From Villigracilis sp900696595 (GTDB lineage Bacteria > Chloroflexota > Anaerolineae > Anaerolineales > Villigracilaceae): DNA of 10,930 nt. The stretch is from the NCBI GenBank assembly GCA_030263615.1, contig SZPH01000102.1, forward strand, positions 1-10,930, in the 5' to 3' direction. Shown piece by piece: positions 1 to 6,702 of the stretch. The notes below the pieces were generated by a model. That model was not told the DNA's origin and ran no database searches. It saw only the letters and a list, made by a program, of their open reading frames with translations. Numbering within the stretch: position 1 is the first letter of the stretch; every line of letters begins with the position of its first letter. A program made the position numbers and the translations under genes.

Positions 1-45
1 AGCGCATTTCCTAACCAAATGCCGCCTTGCGTAAGGTGAGTTATT

Positions 46-82
46 AAATCCGCGCCAGTCCGCGCAATCCGTCAAATCCGTG
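46..82. repeat. Degenerate short tandem repeat (AATCCG-type units)
   Basis: Four imperfect copies of an 8-10 base unit lie end to end: AATCCGCGCC (47-56), AGTCCGCGC (57-65), AATCCGTC (66-73) and AAATCCGTG (74-82). No reading frame here resembles a protein. It looks like the short degenerate spacer repeats that accumulate between genes in some environmental bacteria. No function is implied. Confidence 0.5.
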
Positions 83-148
83 TACTTAAGAAACGGTCTT
101 TGCTCGCCAGGGATCTCAAATCCTTTAGGGTCTGATTTTTTTCTGGTG

Positions 149-154
149 TATAAT
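149..154 (+). promoter_or_regulatory. Probable -10 box upstream of sucC
   Basis: A perfect TATAAT stands 41 bases before the sucC start codon, after a T-rich stretch (137-142). Transcription would start near 161, giving a leader of about 35 bases that contains the sucC ribosome binding site. No convincing -35 hexamer is seen at 16-18 bases upstream, so the call rests on the -10 box and its position. Confidence 0.5.
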
Positions 155-195
155 GCCCGTGCTTTACGGCAAAACAAACCCTTCGAGGGAGAAGC

Positions 196-1329
196 ATGAA
201 ACTTCACGAGTACCAATCAAAAAACATCTTTTCAAAGTTCGGCATCCCGATTCCCAAGGGACGAGTCGCGGCTACCGCTCAGGAAGCGAAACAAATCGCA
301 GAAGAGCTCGGCGGCCGCGTTGTCATTAAATCGCAGGTGTTGGTGGGCGGGCGCGGCAAGGCCGGCGGCGTAAAACTCGCCAAGGACCCCGCCGAAGCGG
401 AACAACTTGCGACTCAAATCCTCGGCATGGAAATCAAGGGACTCCCAGTCCGCAAGGTATTGGTGGACGAAGCCTCCGCCATTGACCAGGAAATCTACTT
501 CGCCATCACCGACGACCGCGCGGCGAAGAAACCGGTGTTAATCGCCTCCGCCGCCGGAGGTATTGATATTGAAGAAGTCGCAGTCAAAACCCCTGAGAAG
601 ATCATCAAAGTTAACATTGACCCTTTGCTCGGCCTGCGCGAATATCAGGCGCGCGACGTGGCGGTCTCGATAGATCTGCCCCGCGATTACTGGAAGGACT
701 TCGCCAAAATCGCCCTGGGATTATGGCAGGTCTATCAAAGCACGGATGCGTCGCTGGCGGAGATCAACCCGCTGGTCATCACCAAAGACAAAAAGATGAT
801 CGCGCTCGACGGCAAGATGATGATTGACGATAACGCGCTTTTTCGCCAGCCCGAATTGAATGAAATGCGCGACACCGACGAAGACGCCCCGGCTGAGATC
901 GAGGCGCGCAAGTACGGTCTTTCGTTCATCAAACTGGACGGCGACATCGGCTGCATGGTCAACGGCGCAGGACTGGCAATGACCAGCATGGATGTGATCA
1001 AACTCTTCGGGGGCGAGCCAGCCAACTTCCTCGACGTGGGAGGCGGAGCGGGCGCGGAGAAGGTCGCCGCCGCCATGCGCATCATCCTCACCGACCCAAA
1101 CGTCAAAGCCGTTTTGTTCAATATCTTCGGCGGCATCACCCGCTGTGACGAAGTCGCGCGCGGAATTTTAACCGCCATGGAGGAAGTCAAACCAAAAGTT
1201 CCGATGGTTGTGCGCCTCGTCGGCACAAACGCCGAAGAGGGACGCCGCCTGCTGGAGAACGCCAACATGATCACCGCCGAAACCCTGGCGGATGCGGCGA
1301 AGAAAGCCGTCGCCGCGGCAAAGGGATAG
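196..1329 (+). CDS. sucC: Succinyl-CoA synthetase (ADP-forming), beta subunit
   Basis: This is the nucleotide-binding subunit of succinyl-CoA synthetase, which interconverts succinyl-CoA and succinate with formation of ATP or GTP in the cytoplasmic TCA cycle. The 377 residues are close to the usual length of about 388. The N-terminal ATP-grasp part begins MKLHEYQSK and carries the nucleotide loop GGRGKAGG (51-58). Further on are the metal-site motif EINPLV, DGKMMIDDNALF, and in the ligase domain NGAGLAM, FLDVGGGA and NIFGGITRCDEVA, then VRLVGTNAEEG near the C-terminus. The start has AGGGAG at 186-191. A small hairpin (CCCT 179-182, AGGG 186-189) would cover part of this site. Only six bases separate it from the alpha-subunit gene, so the two are co-transcribed. 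Identity is near certain; nucleotide preference cannot be read from sequence. Confidence 0.98.
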   Translation: MKLHEYQSKNIFSKFGIPIPKGRVAATAQEAKQIAEELGGRVVIKSQVLVGGRGKAGGVKLAKDPAEAEQLATQILGMEIKGLPVRKVLVDEASAIDQEIYFAITDDRAAKKPVLIASAAGGIDIEEVAVKTPEKIIKVNIDPLLGLREYQARDVAVSIDLPRDYWKDFAKIALGLWQVYQSTDASLAEINPLVITKDKKMIALDGKMMIDDNALFRQPELNEMRDTDEDAPAEIEARKYGLSFIKLDGDIGCMVNGAGLAMTSMDVIKLFGGEPANFLDVGGGAGAEKVAAAMRIILTDPNVKAVLFNIFGGITRCDEVARGILTAMEEVKPKVPMVVRLVGTNAEEGRRLLENANMITAETLADAAKKAVAAAKG

Positions 1330-1335
1330 GACACC

Positions 1336-2199
1336 ATGAGCATCTTAGTAGATAAAAATACCCGCCTTCTCGTGCAGGGCATCACCGGCAACGAAGGTTT
1401 ATTTCATACCGCGCAAATGGCCGCTTATTCCAACATCATCGTCGGCGGCGTCACGCCCGGCAAGGGCGGCGAATGGGTGCTGGACGGAAAAATCCCCGTC
1501 TTCGACTCGGTCAAAACCGCAAAGGAAGCGACCGACGCCAACGCCTCGATCATCTTCGTCCCCGCCCGCTTTGCGCCGGACGCCATGTTCGAAGCCGCAG
1601 ACGCCGGCATTCCGCTCATCGTCTGCATTACCGAAGGAGTCGTCATCCACGACATGATGCGTGTGCGCAATTACCTCGATCAAAAAGGCGCGCGCCTGAT
1701 CGGACCGAACTGCCCCGGCTTGCTCACACCCGGAGAAGCCAAAGTGGGAATCATCCCCGGCAACATCGCCATCCCCGGCAACGTCGGCGTGGTCTCGCGC
1801 TCCGGCACATTGACTTACGAAGTGCTTTATGCCATGAAAAACCTCGGCATGGGCGCGTCCACCTGCGTCGGCATCGGCGGCGACCCGGTCAACGGCACAA
1901 ACTTCACCGACGTGTTGGAAATGTTCGAACACGATCCAAAAACCGAAAAAGTCATCATGATCGGCGAGATCGGCGGCAATGAAGAGGAAAGGGCCGCGGA
2001 ATTCATCCGCGCAAAGATGACCAAGCCCGTCGCCTCCTTCATCGCCGGTCAAACCGCCCCTCCCGGAAAACGCATGGGACACGCAGGCGCCATCATCGAA
2101 GGCGGAGCCGGAACCGCGGCGGACAAGGTCAAAGCCCTCGAAGCCGCCGGAGTCAAGGTCGCAAAGCATCCGGAAGAGATCCCGACGCTGTTGCGGTAA
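1336..2199 (+). CDS. sucD: Succinyl-CoA synthetase, alpha subunit
   Basis: This is the CoA-binding and catalytic subunit that carries the phosphohistidine intermediate of succinyl-CoA synthetase. The 287 residues match the family length. The N-terminal Rossmann CoA-binding domain has GITGNEGLFHT near residue 16 and the segment FVPARFAPDAM. The ligase domain has GPNCPGLLTPGE, GVVSRSGTLTYE, GIGGDPVNGTNF and GEIGGNEEE. The active-site histidine is His249 in GHAGAII. A ribosome binding site TAGGA (1327-1331) overlaps the sucC stop codon, so translation is probably coupled. The stop is followed five bases later by an inverted-end repeat element. Confidence 0.98.
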   Translation: MSILVDKNTRLLVQGITGNEGLFHTAQMAAYSNIIVGGVTPGKGGEWVLDGKIPVFDSVKTAKEATDANASIIFVPARFAPDAMFEAADAGIPLIVCITEGVVIHDMMRVRNYLDQKGARLIGPNCPGLLTPGEAKVGIIPGNIAIPGNVGVVSRSGTLTYEVLYAMKNLGMGASTCVGIGGDPVNGTNFTDVLEMFEHDPKTEKVIMIGEIGGNEEERAAEFIRAKMTKPVASFIAGQTAPPGKRMGHAGAIIEGGAGTAADKVKALEAAGVKVAKHPEEIPTLLR

Positions 2200-2204
2200 A
2201 CCGT

Positions 2205-2304
2205 GTCGTTGCGAGGAGGCGCGGAGCGACAACGAAGCGGCCTCCTGGTAATTCCTTCGACTTCGCTCGACAAACACTCGCTCAGAAACGCCCTTCGCAA
2301 TGAC
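2205..2304. repeat. 100-bp REP/MITE-like element with inverted ends
   Basis: The element begins GTCGTTGCGA (2205-2214) and ends TCGCAATGAC (2295-2304), the reverse complement of GTCATTGCGA, so the ends match at 9 of 10 bases. Inside, AGGAGGC (2214-2220) pairs perfectly with GCCTCCT (2240-2246) around a 19-base loop. A segment with CTTCGACTTCGCTCGA follows. TTGCGAGGAG-type repeats of this style are widespread between genes in many bacterial genomes. It encodes no recognisable protein. The hairpin may protect or end the sucCD transcript. Confidence 0.6.
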
Positions 2305-2319
2305 TTATTAAACGCACAA

Positions 2320-2344
2320 AGAGCCGCCCGGCATGGGCGGCTCT
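2320..2344 (-). terminator. Intrinsic terminator of acp
   Basis: A perfect 10-bp GC-rich stem, AGAGCCGCCC (2320-2329) with GGGCGGCTCT (2335-2344), encloses a five-base loop. Read on the - strand it lies 23 bases past the acp stop and is followed by TTGTGCGTTT, a moderate U-rich tail. On the + strand the tail is AAGG, so it should work less well for sucCD. Confidence 0.75.
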
Positions 2345-2367
2345 AAGGTTATAATCGCAAAAATCAA

Positions 2368-2604
2368 TTACTTGCGGTTCGCGTCAATATACTTGACGGC
2401 TTCGCCGACGGTGGTGATCTTCTGCGCGTCTTCGTCCGAGATCTCCGCGCCGAACTTGTCTTCAAAAGCCATGATCAATTCAACCAGGTCGAGCGAGTCG
2501 GCTTCGAGTTCCTCGCGGAAGCGCGCTTCCATCGTGATCTTCGCTTCGTCCACATTCAACAGGTCCTTGATGATCGTCTTCAATTCGGTATAAGTGTCTG
2601 ACAT
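2368..2604 (-). CDS. acpP: Acyl carrier protein
   Basis: This is the small acidic carrier that holds growing acyl chains on a 4'-phosphopantetheine arm during fatty acid synthesis in the cytoplasm. The 78 residues are the normal length. The attachment site is Ser37 in ADSLDLVEL, followed by the conserved helix MAFEDKFGAEISDEDA and the tail ITTVGEAVKYI. The start is supported by GGAGG (complement of 2610-2614) five bases upstream. The gene stands alone with its own promoter and terminator, convergent with sucCD and divergent from fni; no fab genes are in view. A dedicated role with a specialised synthase cannot be excluded, but the sequence looks like the housekeeping protein. Confidence 0.95.
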   Translation of the reverse strand: MSDTYTELKTIIKDLLNVDEAKITMEARFREELEADSLDLVELIMAFEDKFGAEISDEDAQKITTVGEAVKYIDANRK

Positions 2605-2632
2605 GACATCCTCCAGTTGGATTTTGATGAAA

Positions 2633-2660
2633 ATTGTAATCGCATGGCTCGCATTGTCAA
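2633..2660 (-). promoter_or_regulatory. Sigma-70-type promoter of acp
   Basis: On the - strand a perfect -35 TTGACA (complement of 2655-2660) is separated by 16 bases from a -10 TACAAT (complement of 2633-2638). This is the best promoter in the window. It gives a leader of about 20 bases containing the GGAGG of acp. No matching promoter for the divergent fni gene is evident in the same 86-base gap. Confidence 0.75.
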
Positions 2661-2690
2661 GCCGTCAATCAAACACAGGAACACCCCCTC

Positions 2691-3719
2691 ATGACAAAAG
2701 TTGCGCCGATCGACCAGCGGAAAGCCGACCACATTAGAATCAACTTAGAGCAGGATGTCCGCTCCGGCTTGACGACTGGGCTGGAGAACTATCGCTTTGT
2801 CCATGAAGCCCTGCCCGAAGTGGATTTGAACCGGCTCGACACAAGCCTGAACCTGTTCGGCAAGACCCTGGCCTCGCCTACGCTGATAAGTTCCATGACC
2901 GGCGGCACGGACGAAGCCGGGACCATCAACCTGCGCCTCGCCGAAGCCGCGCAGGAATGTAAAGTCGCCATGGGAGTCGGCAGTCAGCGCGCCGCCATCG
3001 AACGCCCCGAACACGCCAAAACATTTCAGGTTCGCCGCGCCGCGCCGGATATTTTGTTGTTCGCCAATTTGGGCGCCGTCCAATTGAACTACGGCTACGG
3101 CATTGACGAATGCCGCAAAGCCGTGGAGATGATCCAAGCGGACGCTTTATATCTGCACCTCAATCCGTTGCAAGAAGCGGTGCAAGACGCCGGCGATACA
3201 AACTGGGTCGGAATCGCCAAAAAGATCGAAGAAGTCTGCAAAAAAATCGAAGTCCCTGTGATTGCAAAGGAAGTCGGATGGGGCATCTCCGAGAGAACAG
3301 CCAAACTGCTCGCCGATTGCGGCGTCTCCGCCATTGACGTGGCGGGCGCGGGCGGCACAAGCTGGTCTCAAGTGGAAATGCACCGCGCGCCGGACGAATT
3401 CACCCGTCAACTCGCGGCGACCTTCGTCGGCTGGGGCATTCCCACAGCCGAATCGATTCTCAATGTCAGGAAGGCCGTCCCCGATATAATCATCTTCGCC
3501 AGCGGCGGACTCAAAGACGGACTCGACATCGCCAAGTGTGTCGCCCTCGGCGCGACATTGGGCGGCATGGCAGGGAAGTTCCTGAAAGCGGCGGCAGTTT
3601 CGACAGAAAAAGCCGTTGAGATGATGAAATTGACCAAACGACAGATCGAGGCGACGATGTTTGCGTGTGGAACTGAAAGGTTGGAAGGTTTGAAGGCTGG
3701 AATCGGAAAAGTCAATTGA
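2691..3719 (+). CDS. fni: Type 2 isopentenyl-diphosphate delta-isomerase (FMN-dependent)
   Basis: This enzyme interconverts isopentenyl and dimethylallyl diphosphate, the two building blocks of isoprenoids, using reduced FMN and magnesium in a TIM-barrel fold. The 342 residues match the type 2 family; it is unrelated to the Nudix-type type 1 enzyme. Visible motifs are RKADHI (10-15), SSMTGG (67-72), GVGSQRAA (95-102), ANLGAVQL (125-132), LHLNPLQE (155-162, with the catalytic Gln and metal-binding Glu), AKEVGWGIS (192-200), DVAGAGGTSW (216-225) and the phosphate-binding FASGGLKDG. The ribosome binding site is weak (AGGA 2677-2680). It stands apart from other isoprenoid genes. The last codons contain three 8-bp units (AGGTTGGA, AGGTTTGA, AGGCTGGA; 3678-3701). 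Confidence 0.96.
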   Translation: MTKVAPIDQRKADHIRINLEQDVRSGLTTGLENYRFVHEALPEVDLNRLDTSLNLFGKTLASPTLISSMTGGTDEAGTINLRLAEAAQECKVAMGVGSQRAAIERPEHAKTFQVRRAAPDILLFANLGAVQLNYGYGIDECRKAVEMIQADALYLHLNPLQEAVQDAGDTNWVGIAKKIEEVCKKIEVPVIAKEVGWGISERTAKLLADCGVSAIDVAGAGGTSWSQVEMHRAPDEFTRQLAATFVGWGIPTAESILNVRKAVPDIIIFASGGLKDGLDIAKCVALGATLGGMAGKFLKAAAVSTEKAVEMMKLTKRQIEATMFACGTERLEGLKAGIGKVN

Positions 3720-3773
3720 TTTTTCAGGAATGGCTATGAGTTGAAGGTCCATCCGCGCCAAAATCCCTTGCGG

Positions 3774-3779
3774 TAAAAT
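3774..3779 (+). promoter_or_regulatory. -10 box placed for leaderless transcription of the small membrane protein
   Basis: TAAAAT within GGTAAAATA ends six bases before the ATG at 3786, so transcription starting seven bases past the box would begin on that ATG. The same nine bases stand in the same place before the EamA gene. No ribosome binding site and no good -35 box are visible. Confidence 0.45.
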
Positions 3780-3785
3780 ATGGGC

Positions 3786-4070
3786 ATGGAAAACGACGAC
3801 CCAATCGAAGTCCGCGTCGGAACATTCTTCGTTGTGATGGGGATGGGGGTCTTCCTGCTTTTCGTCGTTTCCGACGTGGCGGACAAGGTCGAATTCGATT
3901 ACTTTTTCCTCGCGGTGATCCTGGTGGGGGTTGGGTACTATTTTCGCAGGAAGAAAGCGCCTCCGCCTCCGGCAAACCGCTTCTCCTGGTTCAAGGGCGC
4001 GTTGGGCAAGATGCGCGCCGGGTGGGGCAAGGGCAAGGGCGGAGGAGAAAGCAAAGATAAAAAAGGATAA
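3786..4070 (+). CDS. Small two-helix membrane protein, function unknown
   Basis: I do not recognise this family. The 94 residues have an acidic N-terminus (MENDDPIE), a hydrophobic helix at about 13-29, a short acidic loop (DVADKVEFD), a second helix at about 38-53, then RRKK, a proline run (59-62) and a very basic Gly/Lys tail. By the positive-inside rule both ends would be cytoplasmic. An in-frame ATG at 3780 would add two residues, but it directly follows the TAAAAT box, so 3786 is preferred. The stop is 12 bases before the CoA-transferase subunit A gene, so it probably leads that operon. The basic tail could contact membrane lipid, nucleic acid or an acidic partner; that is speculation. 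Confidence 0.75.
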   Translation: MENDDPIEVRVGTFFVVMGMGVFLLFVVSDVADKVEFDYFFLAVILVGVGYYFRRKKAPPPPANRFSWFKGALGKMRAGWGKGKGGGESKDKKG

Positions 4071-4082
4071 ACAAATCAAGTC

Positions 4083-4985
4083 ATGTCGAAACTGATACCG
4101 CTCAAACAGGCAATTGCAGATTTTGTAGGCGACGGCGATGCGGTCTATGCCGCCGGGTTCACACATTTAATTCCCTTCGCCGCAGGGCATGAGATCATCC
4201 GCCAGGGAAAAAAGAACCTCACGCTTGCGCGCGCCACCCCCGACCTGATCTACGACCAGATGGTCGCGGCAGGATGCGCGAAGAAGGTCGTCTTCTCGTA
4301 CATGGGCAATCCCGGCGTGGGTTCGTTGCGCATCGTACGCGGCGCGATCGAACGCGGCGAATTGGAATGGGAGGAATACTCCCACTTCGGGATGATCACC
4401 CGCCTGCAAGCGGGCGCCGCGGGGCTGCCGTTTTTGCCGATGAAGCAGACCGGCGCCGAGGATTTGGAACGGGTCAATCCGCGCATCAAGCGCATCCCGG
4501 ACCCCTACGGCGGCAAGGATGTGATCGTCGTCCCCGCCCTCAACCCGGATGTGGCGATTGTCCACGTCCAGCGGGCGGACAAGAACGGCAACGCCCACCT
4601 GTGGGGGATCATCGGCGAACAGAAAGAAGCCGCCTTCGCCGCGAAGAAGGTCATCCTCACGGCGGAGGAAATCGTTGACGAATCCGTCATCCGCTCCGAC
4701 CCGAACCGCACGATGATTCCCGGCATCGTCGTCAGCGCAGTGTGCCACGCGCCGTTCGCCTGCCACCCATCCTACTCGCAGGGATATTACGACCGCGACA
4801 ACGAGTTCTATCTCGCCTGGGACAAGATCAGCGAATCGAAGGAACTGACGCAGAAATATCTCGACGAATGGGTGTACGGCGTGAAAGACCGCAAGGCCTA
4901 TTGGAAAAAAATCGCCGAGAAAACGCGCAAGCGGTTGAAGGTCAAGCCGATGCACAGCGAGAAGATCAACTACGGAAAATATTAG
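4083..4985 (+). CDS. CoA-transferase subunit A (GctA/IpdA-like)
   Basis: This is the alpha subunit of a family I CoA-transferase, an enzyme that moves CoA between an acyl-CoA and a free carboxylic acid. The 300 residues fit the glutaconate CoA-transferase A branch, not the shorter AtoD-type subunit. Visible are GDGDAVYAAGF near the start, the block RGAIERGELEWEEYSHFG (86-103), RLQAGAAGLPFLP (107-119) shared with GctA and IpdA proteins, PYGGKDVIVVPAL (141-153) and HVQRADKNGNAHLWG (161-175). The ribosome binding site is poor, so translation may depend on the gene just upstream. The matching B subunit lies downstream beyond a hydrolase gene. Substrate is not readable: glutaconate, other dicarboxylates, or an IpdAB-like ring-opening hydrolysis are all possible. 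Confidence 0.85.
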   Translation: MSKLIPLKQAIADFVGDGDAVYAAGFTHLIPFAAGHEIIRQGKKNLTLARATPDLIYDQMVAAGCAKKVVFSYMGNPGVGSLRIVRGAIERGELEWEEYSHFGMITRLQAGAAGLPFLPMKQTGAEDLERVNPRIKRIPDPYGGKDVIVVPALNPDVAIVHVQRADKNGNAHLWGIIGEQKEAAFAAKKVILTAEEIVDESVIRSDPNRTMIPGIVVSAVCHAPFACHPSYSQGYYDRDNEFYLAWDKISESKELTQKYLDEWVYGVKDRKAYWKKIAEKTRKRLKVKPMHSEKINYGKY

Positions 4986-4997
4986 CGCAGATTAGCG
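4981..4997. repeat. Short direct repeat spanning the CoA-transferase A stop codon
   Basis: ATTAGCG occurs at 4981-4987 and 4991-4997, ten bases apart. The first copy contains the stop codon of the subunit A gene and the second ends just before the hydrolase ATG. It resembles a two-unit fragment of a period-10 spacer repeat. Confidence 0.4.
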
Positions 4998-4998
4998 A

Positions 4999-5847
4999 AT
5001 GAATCACTTCGATCTAGGCGGCGACGGCGAGCCGCTTCACTTTCTCCACGCCAACGGCTACCCGCCGGAATGTTACCAGCCGCTGTTTGAACGTTTACAG
5101 ACCCAATACCGCGTCTTCGGGATGAAACTGCGCCCGCTGTGGGACGGCGCGACTCCAAATCCAAACGGGTTGAAGAGTTGGCATCCATTTTCGGACGACC
5201 TGCTCCGCTTCCTCTCCAGACGGGAAACTGATCCTGTCATCGGTGTCGGTCATTCCGTCGGCGGCATCGTCACCCTGCGGGCGGCGATGCGCGAACCGCA
5301 GCGATTTCGCGCCCTCATCCTGCTCGATCCGGTGTTCTTCATCCCGCCGATTATGTTGATGTGGAAGTTCGCCCTTGCGTTCGGCGTCGCAGACAGGGCT
5401 TACCTGCCGACTTCGGCGGCGTTGAAACGCAGGCGCGAGTTCGACGAATTGGAGTCAGTCTTTCAAAAATATCGCAGACTGCCCGTCTTCCGCTTTATGA
5501 GCGACGCCGGGTTGAAAGACTACATCAACGGCATCACTGCCCCGCAAGAAGGCGGCGGATTCAAACTGGTTTATCCGCCGGAGTGGGAGGCGCATATCTA
5601 CCGCGTCAGCCTCAACGATTTCGACCTGTGGCGCGGGCTTCCCAAACTGAACGCGCCGACCCTCATCATTCGCGGCGCGGAGACGGATACATTTCTGCGA
5701 AGCGCCGAACGGCTTGTAAAGATAAGGAATCCGAAGATTCGCATCCACACCATGCAAAACGCCACCCACATCCTGCCGCTCGAACATCCGCAGGAAACAG
5801 CGGAGATCATGGACGATTTTATTTCGACCTTGAAGCGCCGTCCATAA
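4999..5847 (+). CDS. Alpha/beta-fold hydrolase
   Basis: This is a serine hydrolase of the alpha/beta fold, 282 residues, with no signal peptide and so probably cytoplasmic. The oxyanion-hole segment is HANGYPPECY (17-26). The nucleophile is Ser86 in GHSVGG. The likely acid is Asp230 in RGAETDTF, and the catalytic His is His257 in ATHILPLEHP. A lid-like helical insert lies at roughly 120-200. The general family includes esterases, C-C bond hydrolases (MhpC-like) and thioesterase-like enzymes. The gene starts 13 bases after the CoA-transferase A stop, without a ribosome binding site, and ends 20 bases before the B subunit, so it is part of that operon. This suggests action on the same acyl compound; the exact substrate is unknown. 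Confidence 0.88.
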   Translation: MNHFDLGGDGEPLHFLHANGYPPECYQPLFERLQTQYRVFGMKLRPLWDGATPNPNGLKSWHPFSDDLLRFLSRRETDPVIGVGHSVGGIVTLRAAMREPQRFRALILLDPVFFIPPIMLMWKFALAFGVADRAYLPTSAALKRRREFDELESVFQKYRRLPVFRFMSDAGLKDYINGITAPQEGGGFKLVYPPEWEAHIYRVSLNDFDLWRGLPKLNAPTLIIRGAETDTFLRSAERLVKIRNPKIRIHTMQNATHILPLEHPQETAEIMDDFISTLKRRP

Positions 5848-5867
5848 CTTTACATACAGGAGATAAC

Positions 5868-6644
5868 ATGCCCAAACTCGCATATTCCTCCGCCGAATTA
5901 ATGATCATCAACGCCGCGCGCCTGTTGCGCGACGGCGACGTGGTCTTTGTCGGCGTCGGTCAACCCAACCTGGCTTGCAACCTCGCCAAACGGACTCACG
6001 CGCCCAACCTCGTGATGATCTACGAAGCGGGCGTCATCGGCGCGGAGCCGGAACGCCTGCCGCTTTCCATCGGCGACCCGACCCTTGTCAGCGGATCGCT
6101 TTCCGTGGTGAGCATGTACGATATCTTCTCCAACTATCTCCAGCGCGGCAACGTGGACGTCGGTTTCATGGGCGGCGCGCAAATTGACAAATACGGAAAC
6201 ATCAACGCCACGACCATTGGAGATTACGCGCATCCCAAAGTGCGCCTGCCCGGTTCCGGCGGTTCGCAGGAGATCGCGGCATGGGCAAACCGCTGTTACA
6301 TCATGACCCCGCACCAGAAACGACGCTTCCCGGAAAAGGTGGAGTTCATGACCTCAGCCGGTTTCATCAACGGAAAGGGGTCGCGCGAGGAACGCGGACT
6401 GCGCGGCGGCGGGATGCTGGCTGTCGTCACCGACATTGGCATTTTGGAGCCGGATGATTCAGGGGAGATGGTCCTCACGGCTTTGCACACAGGCAGAACG
6501 GCGGAAGAGGCGAAATCCAACACGGGCTGGGCGCTCAAGACGGCGGCTTCCATCAAAACGACAAAAGAGGTCACAAAGAAGGAATTAAAAATCCTGAGAG
6601 AGGAACTGGACCCGACCGGCATCTATCTCAAAGGCGCCGGGTGA
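5868..6644 (+). CDS. CoA-transferase subunit B (GctB-like)
   Basis: This is the beta subunit partnering the upstream A subunit. Family I CoA-transferases use a glutamate in this subunit that forms an acyl-CoA thioester intermediate; here Glu53 in IYEAGVIG is at almost the same position as the catalytic Glu of glutaconate CoA-transferase B. The 258 residues fit the family. Other conserved stretches are DGDVVFVGVGQPNLA (22-36), FMGGAQIDKYGNIN (100-113), LPGSGGSQEIA (127-137) and RGLRGGGM. The start at 5868 is supported by AGGAG (5858-5862). The reading frame is open for about 500 bases upstream, but that part only overlaps the hydrolase gene and is not protein-like. Retention of the Glu favours true CoA transfer. 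Confidence 0.88.
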   Translation: MPKLAYSSAELMIINAARLLRDGDVVFVGVGQPNLACNLAKRTHAPNLVMIYEAGVIGAEPERLPLSIGDPTLVSGSLSVVSMYDIFSNYLQRGNVDVGFMGGAQIDKYGNINATTIGDYAHPKVRLPGSGGSQEIAAWANRCYIMTPHQKRRFPEKVEFMTSAGFINGKGSREERGLRGGGMLAVVTDIGILEPDDSGEMVLTALHTGRTAEEAKSNTGWALKTAASIKTTKEVTKKELKILREELDPTGIYLKGAG

Positions 6645-6702
6645 TTGCCGATGGCGGGCGCAACGCGCCGGATGCGAGCGATCGCCAACAGGAGAAGAGC
6701 GT

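Noticed and set aside
1..39. Tail of an upstream gene (frame 1 stop at 37-39)
   Set aside because: Only 12 codons are visible with no recognisable family; not supportable.
735..2277. Long - strand open frames (218 and 292 codons) opposite sucC and sucD
   Set aside because: They mirror clear sucC/sucD coding sequence, have no ribosome binding site, and the translations are low-complexity with no family motif; they arise from GC-rich codon use.
3678..3701. Three 8-bp units (AGGTTGGA, AGGTTTGA, AGGCTGGA) at the fni 3' end as evidence of repeat invasion
   Set aside because: The encoded tail ERLEGLKAGIGKV fits the normal C-terminus of type 2 isomerases, so chance or codon bias explains it.
3147..4166. 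A 339-codon - strand open frame across fni, the small membrane protein gene and the CoA-transferase A start
   Set aside because: It opposes three supported + strand genes, and its His/Arg/Phe-rich translation resembles no protein.
5361..5867. Upstream extension of the CoA-transferase B frame
   Set aside because: It overlaps the hydrolase gene, gives an Arg/His-rich translation, and a proper ribosome binding site supports the start at 5868.
6657..6669. GGCGC-AAC-GCGCC hairpin after CoA-transferase B as a terminator
   Set aside because: Only five pairs with no T-run following; a GC-rich spacer gives such stems by chance.
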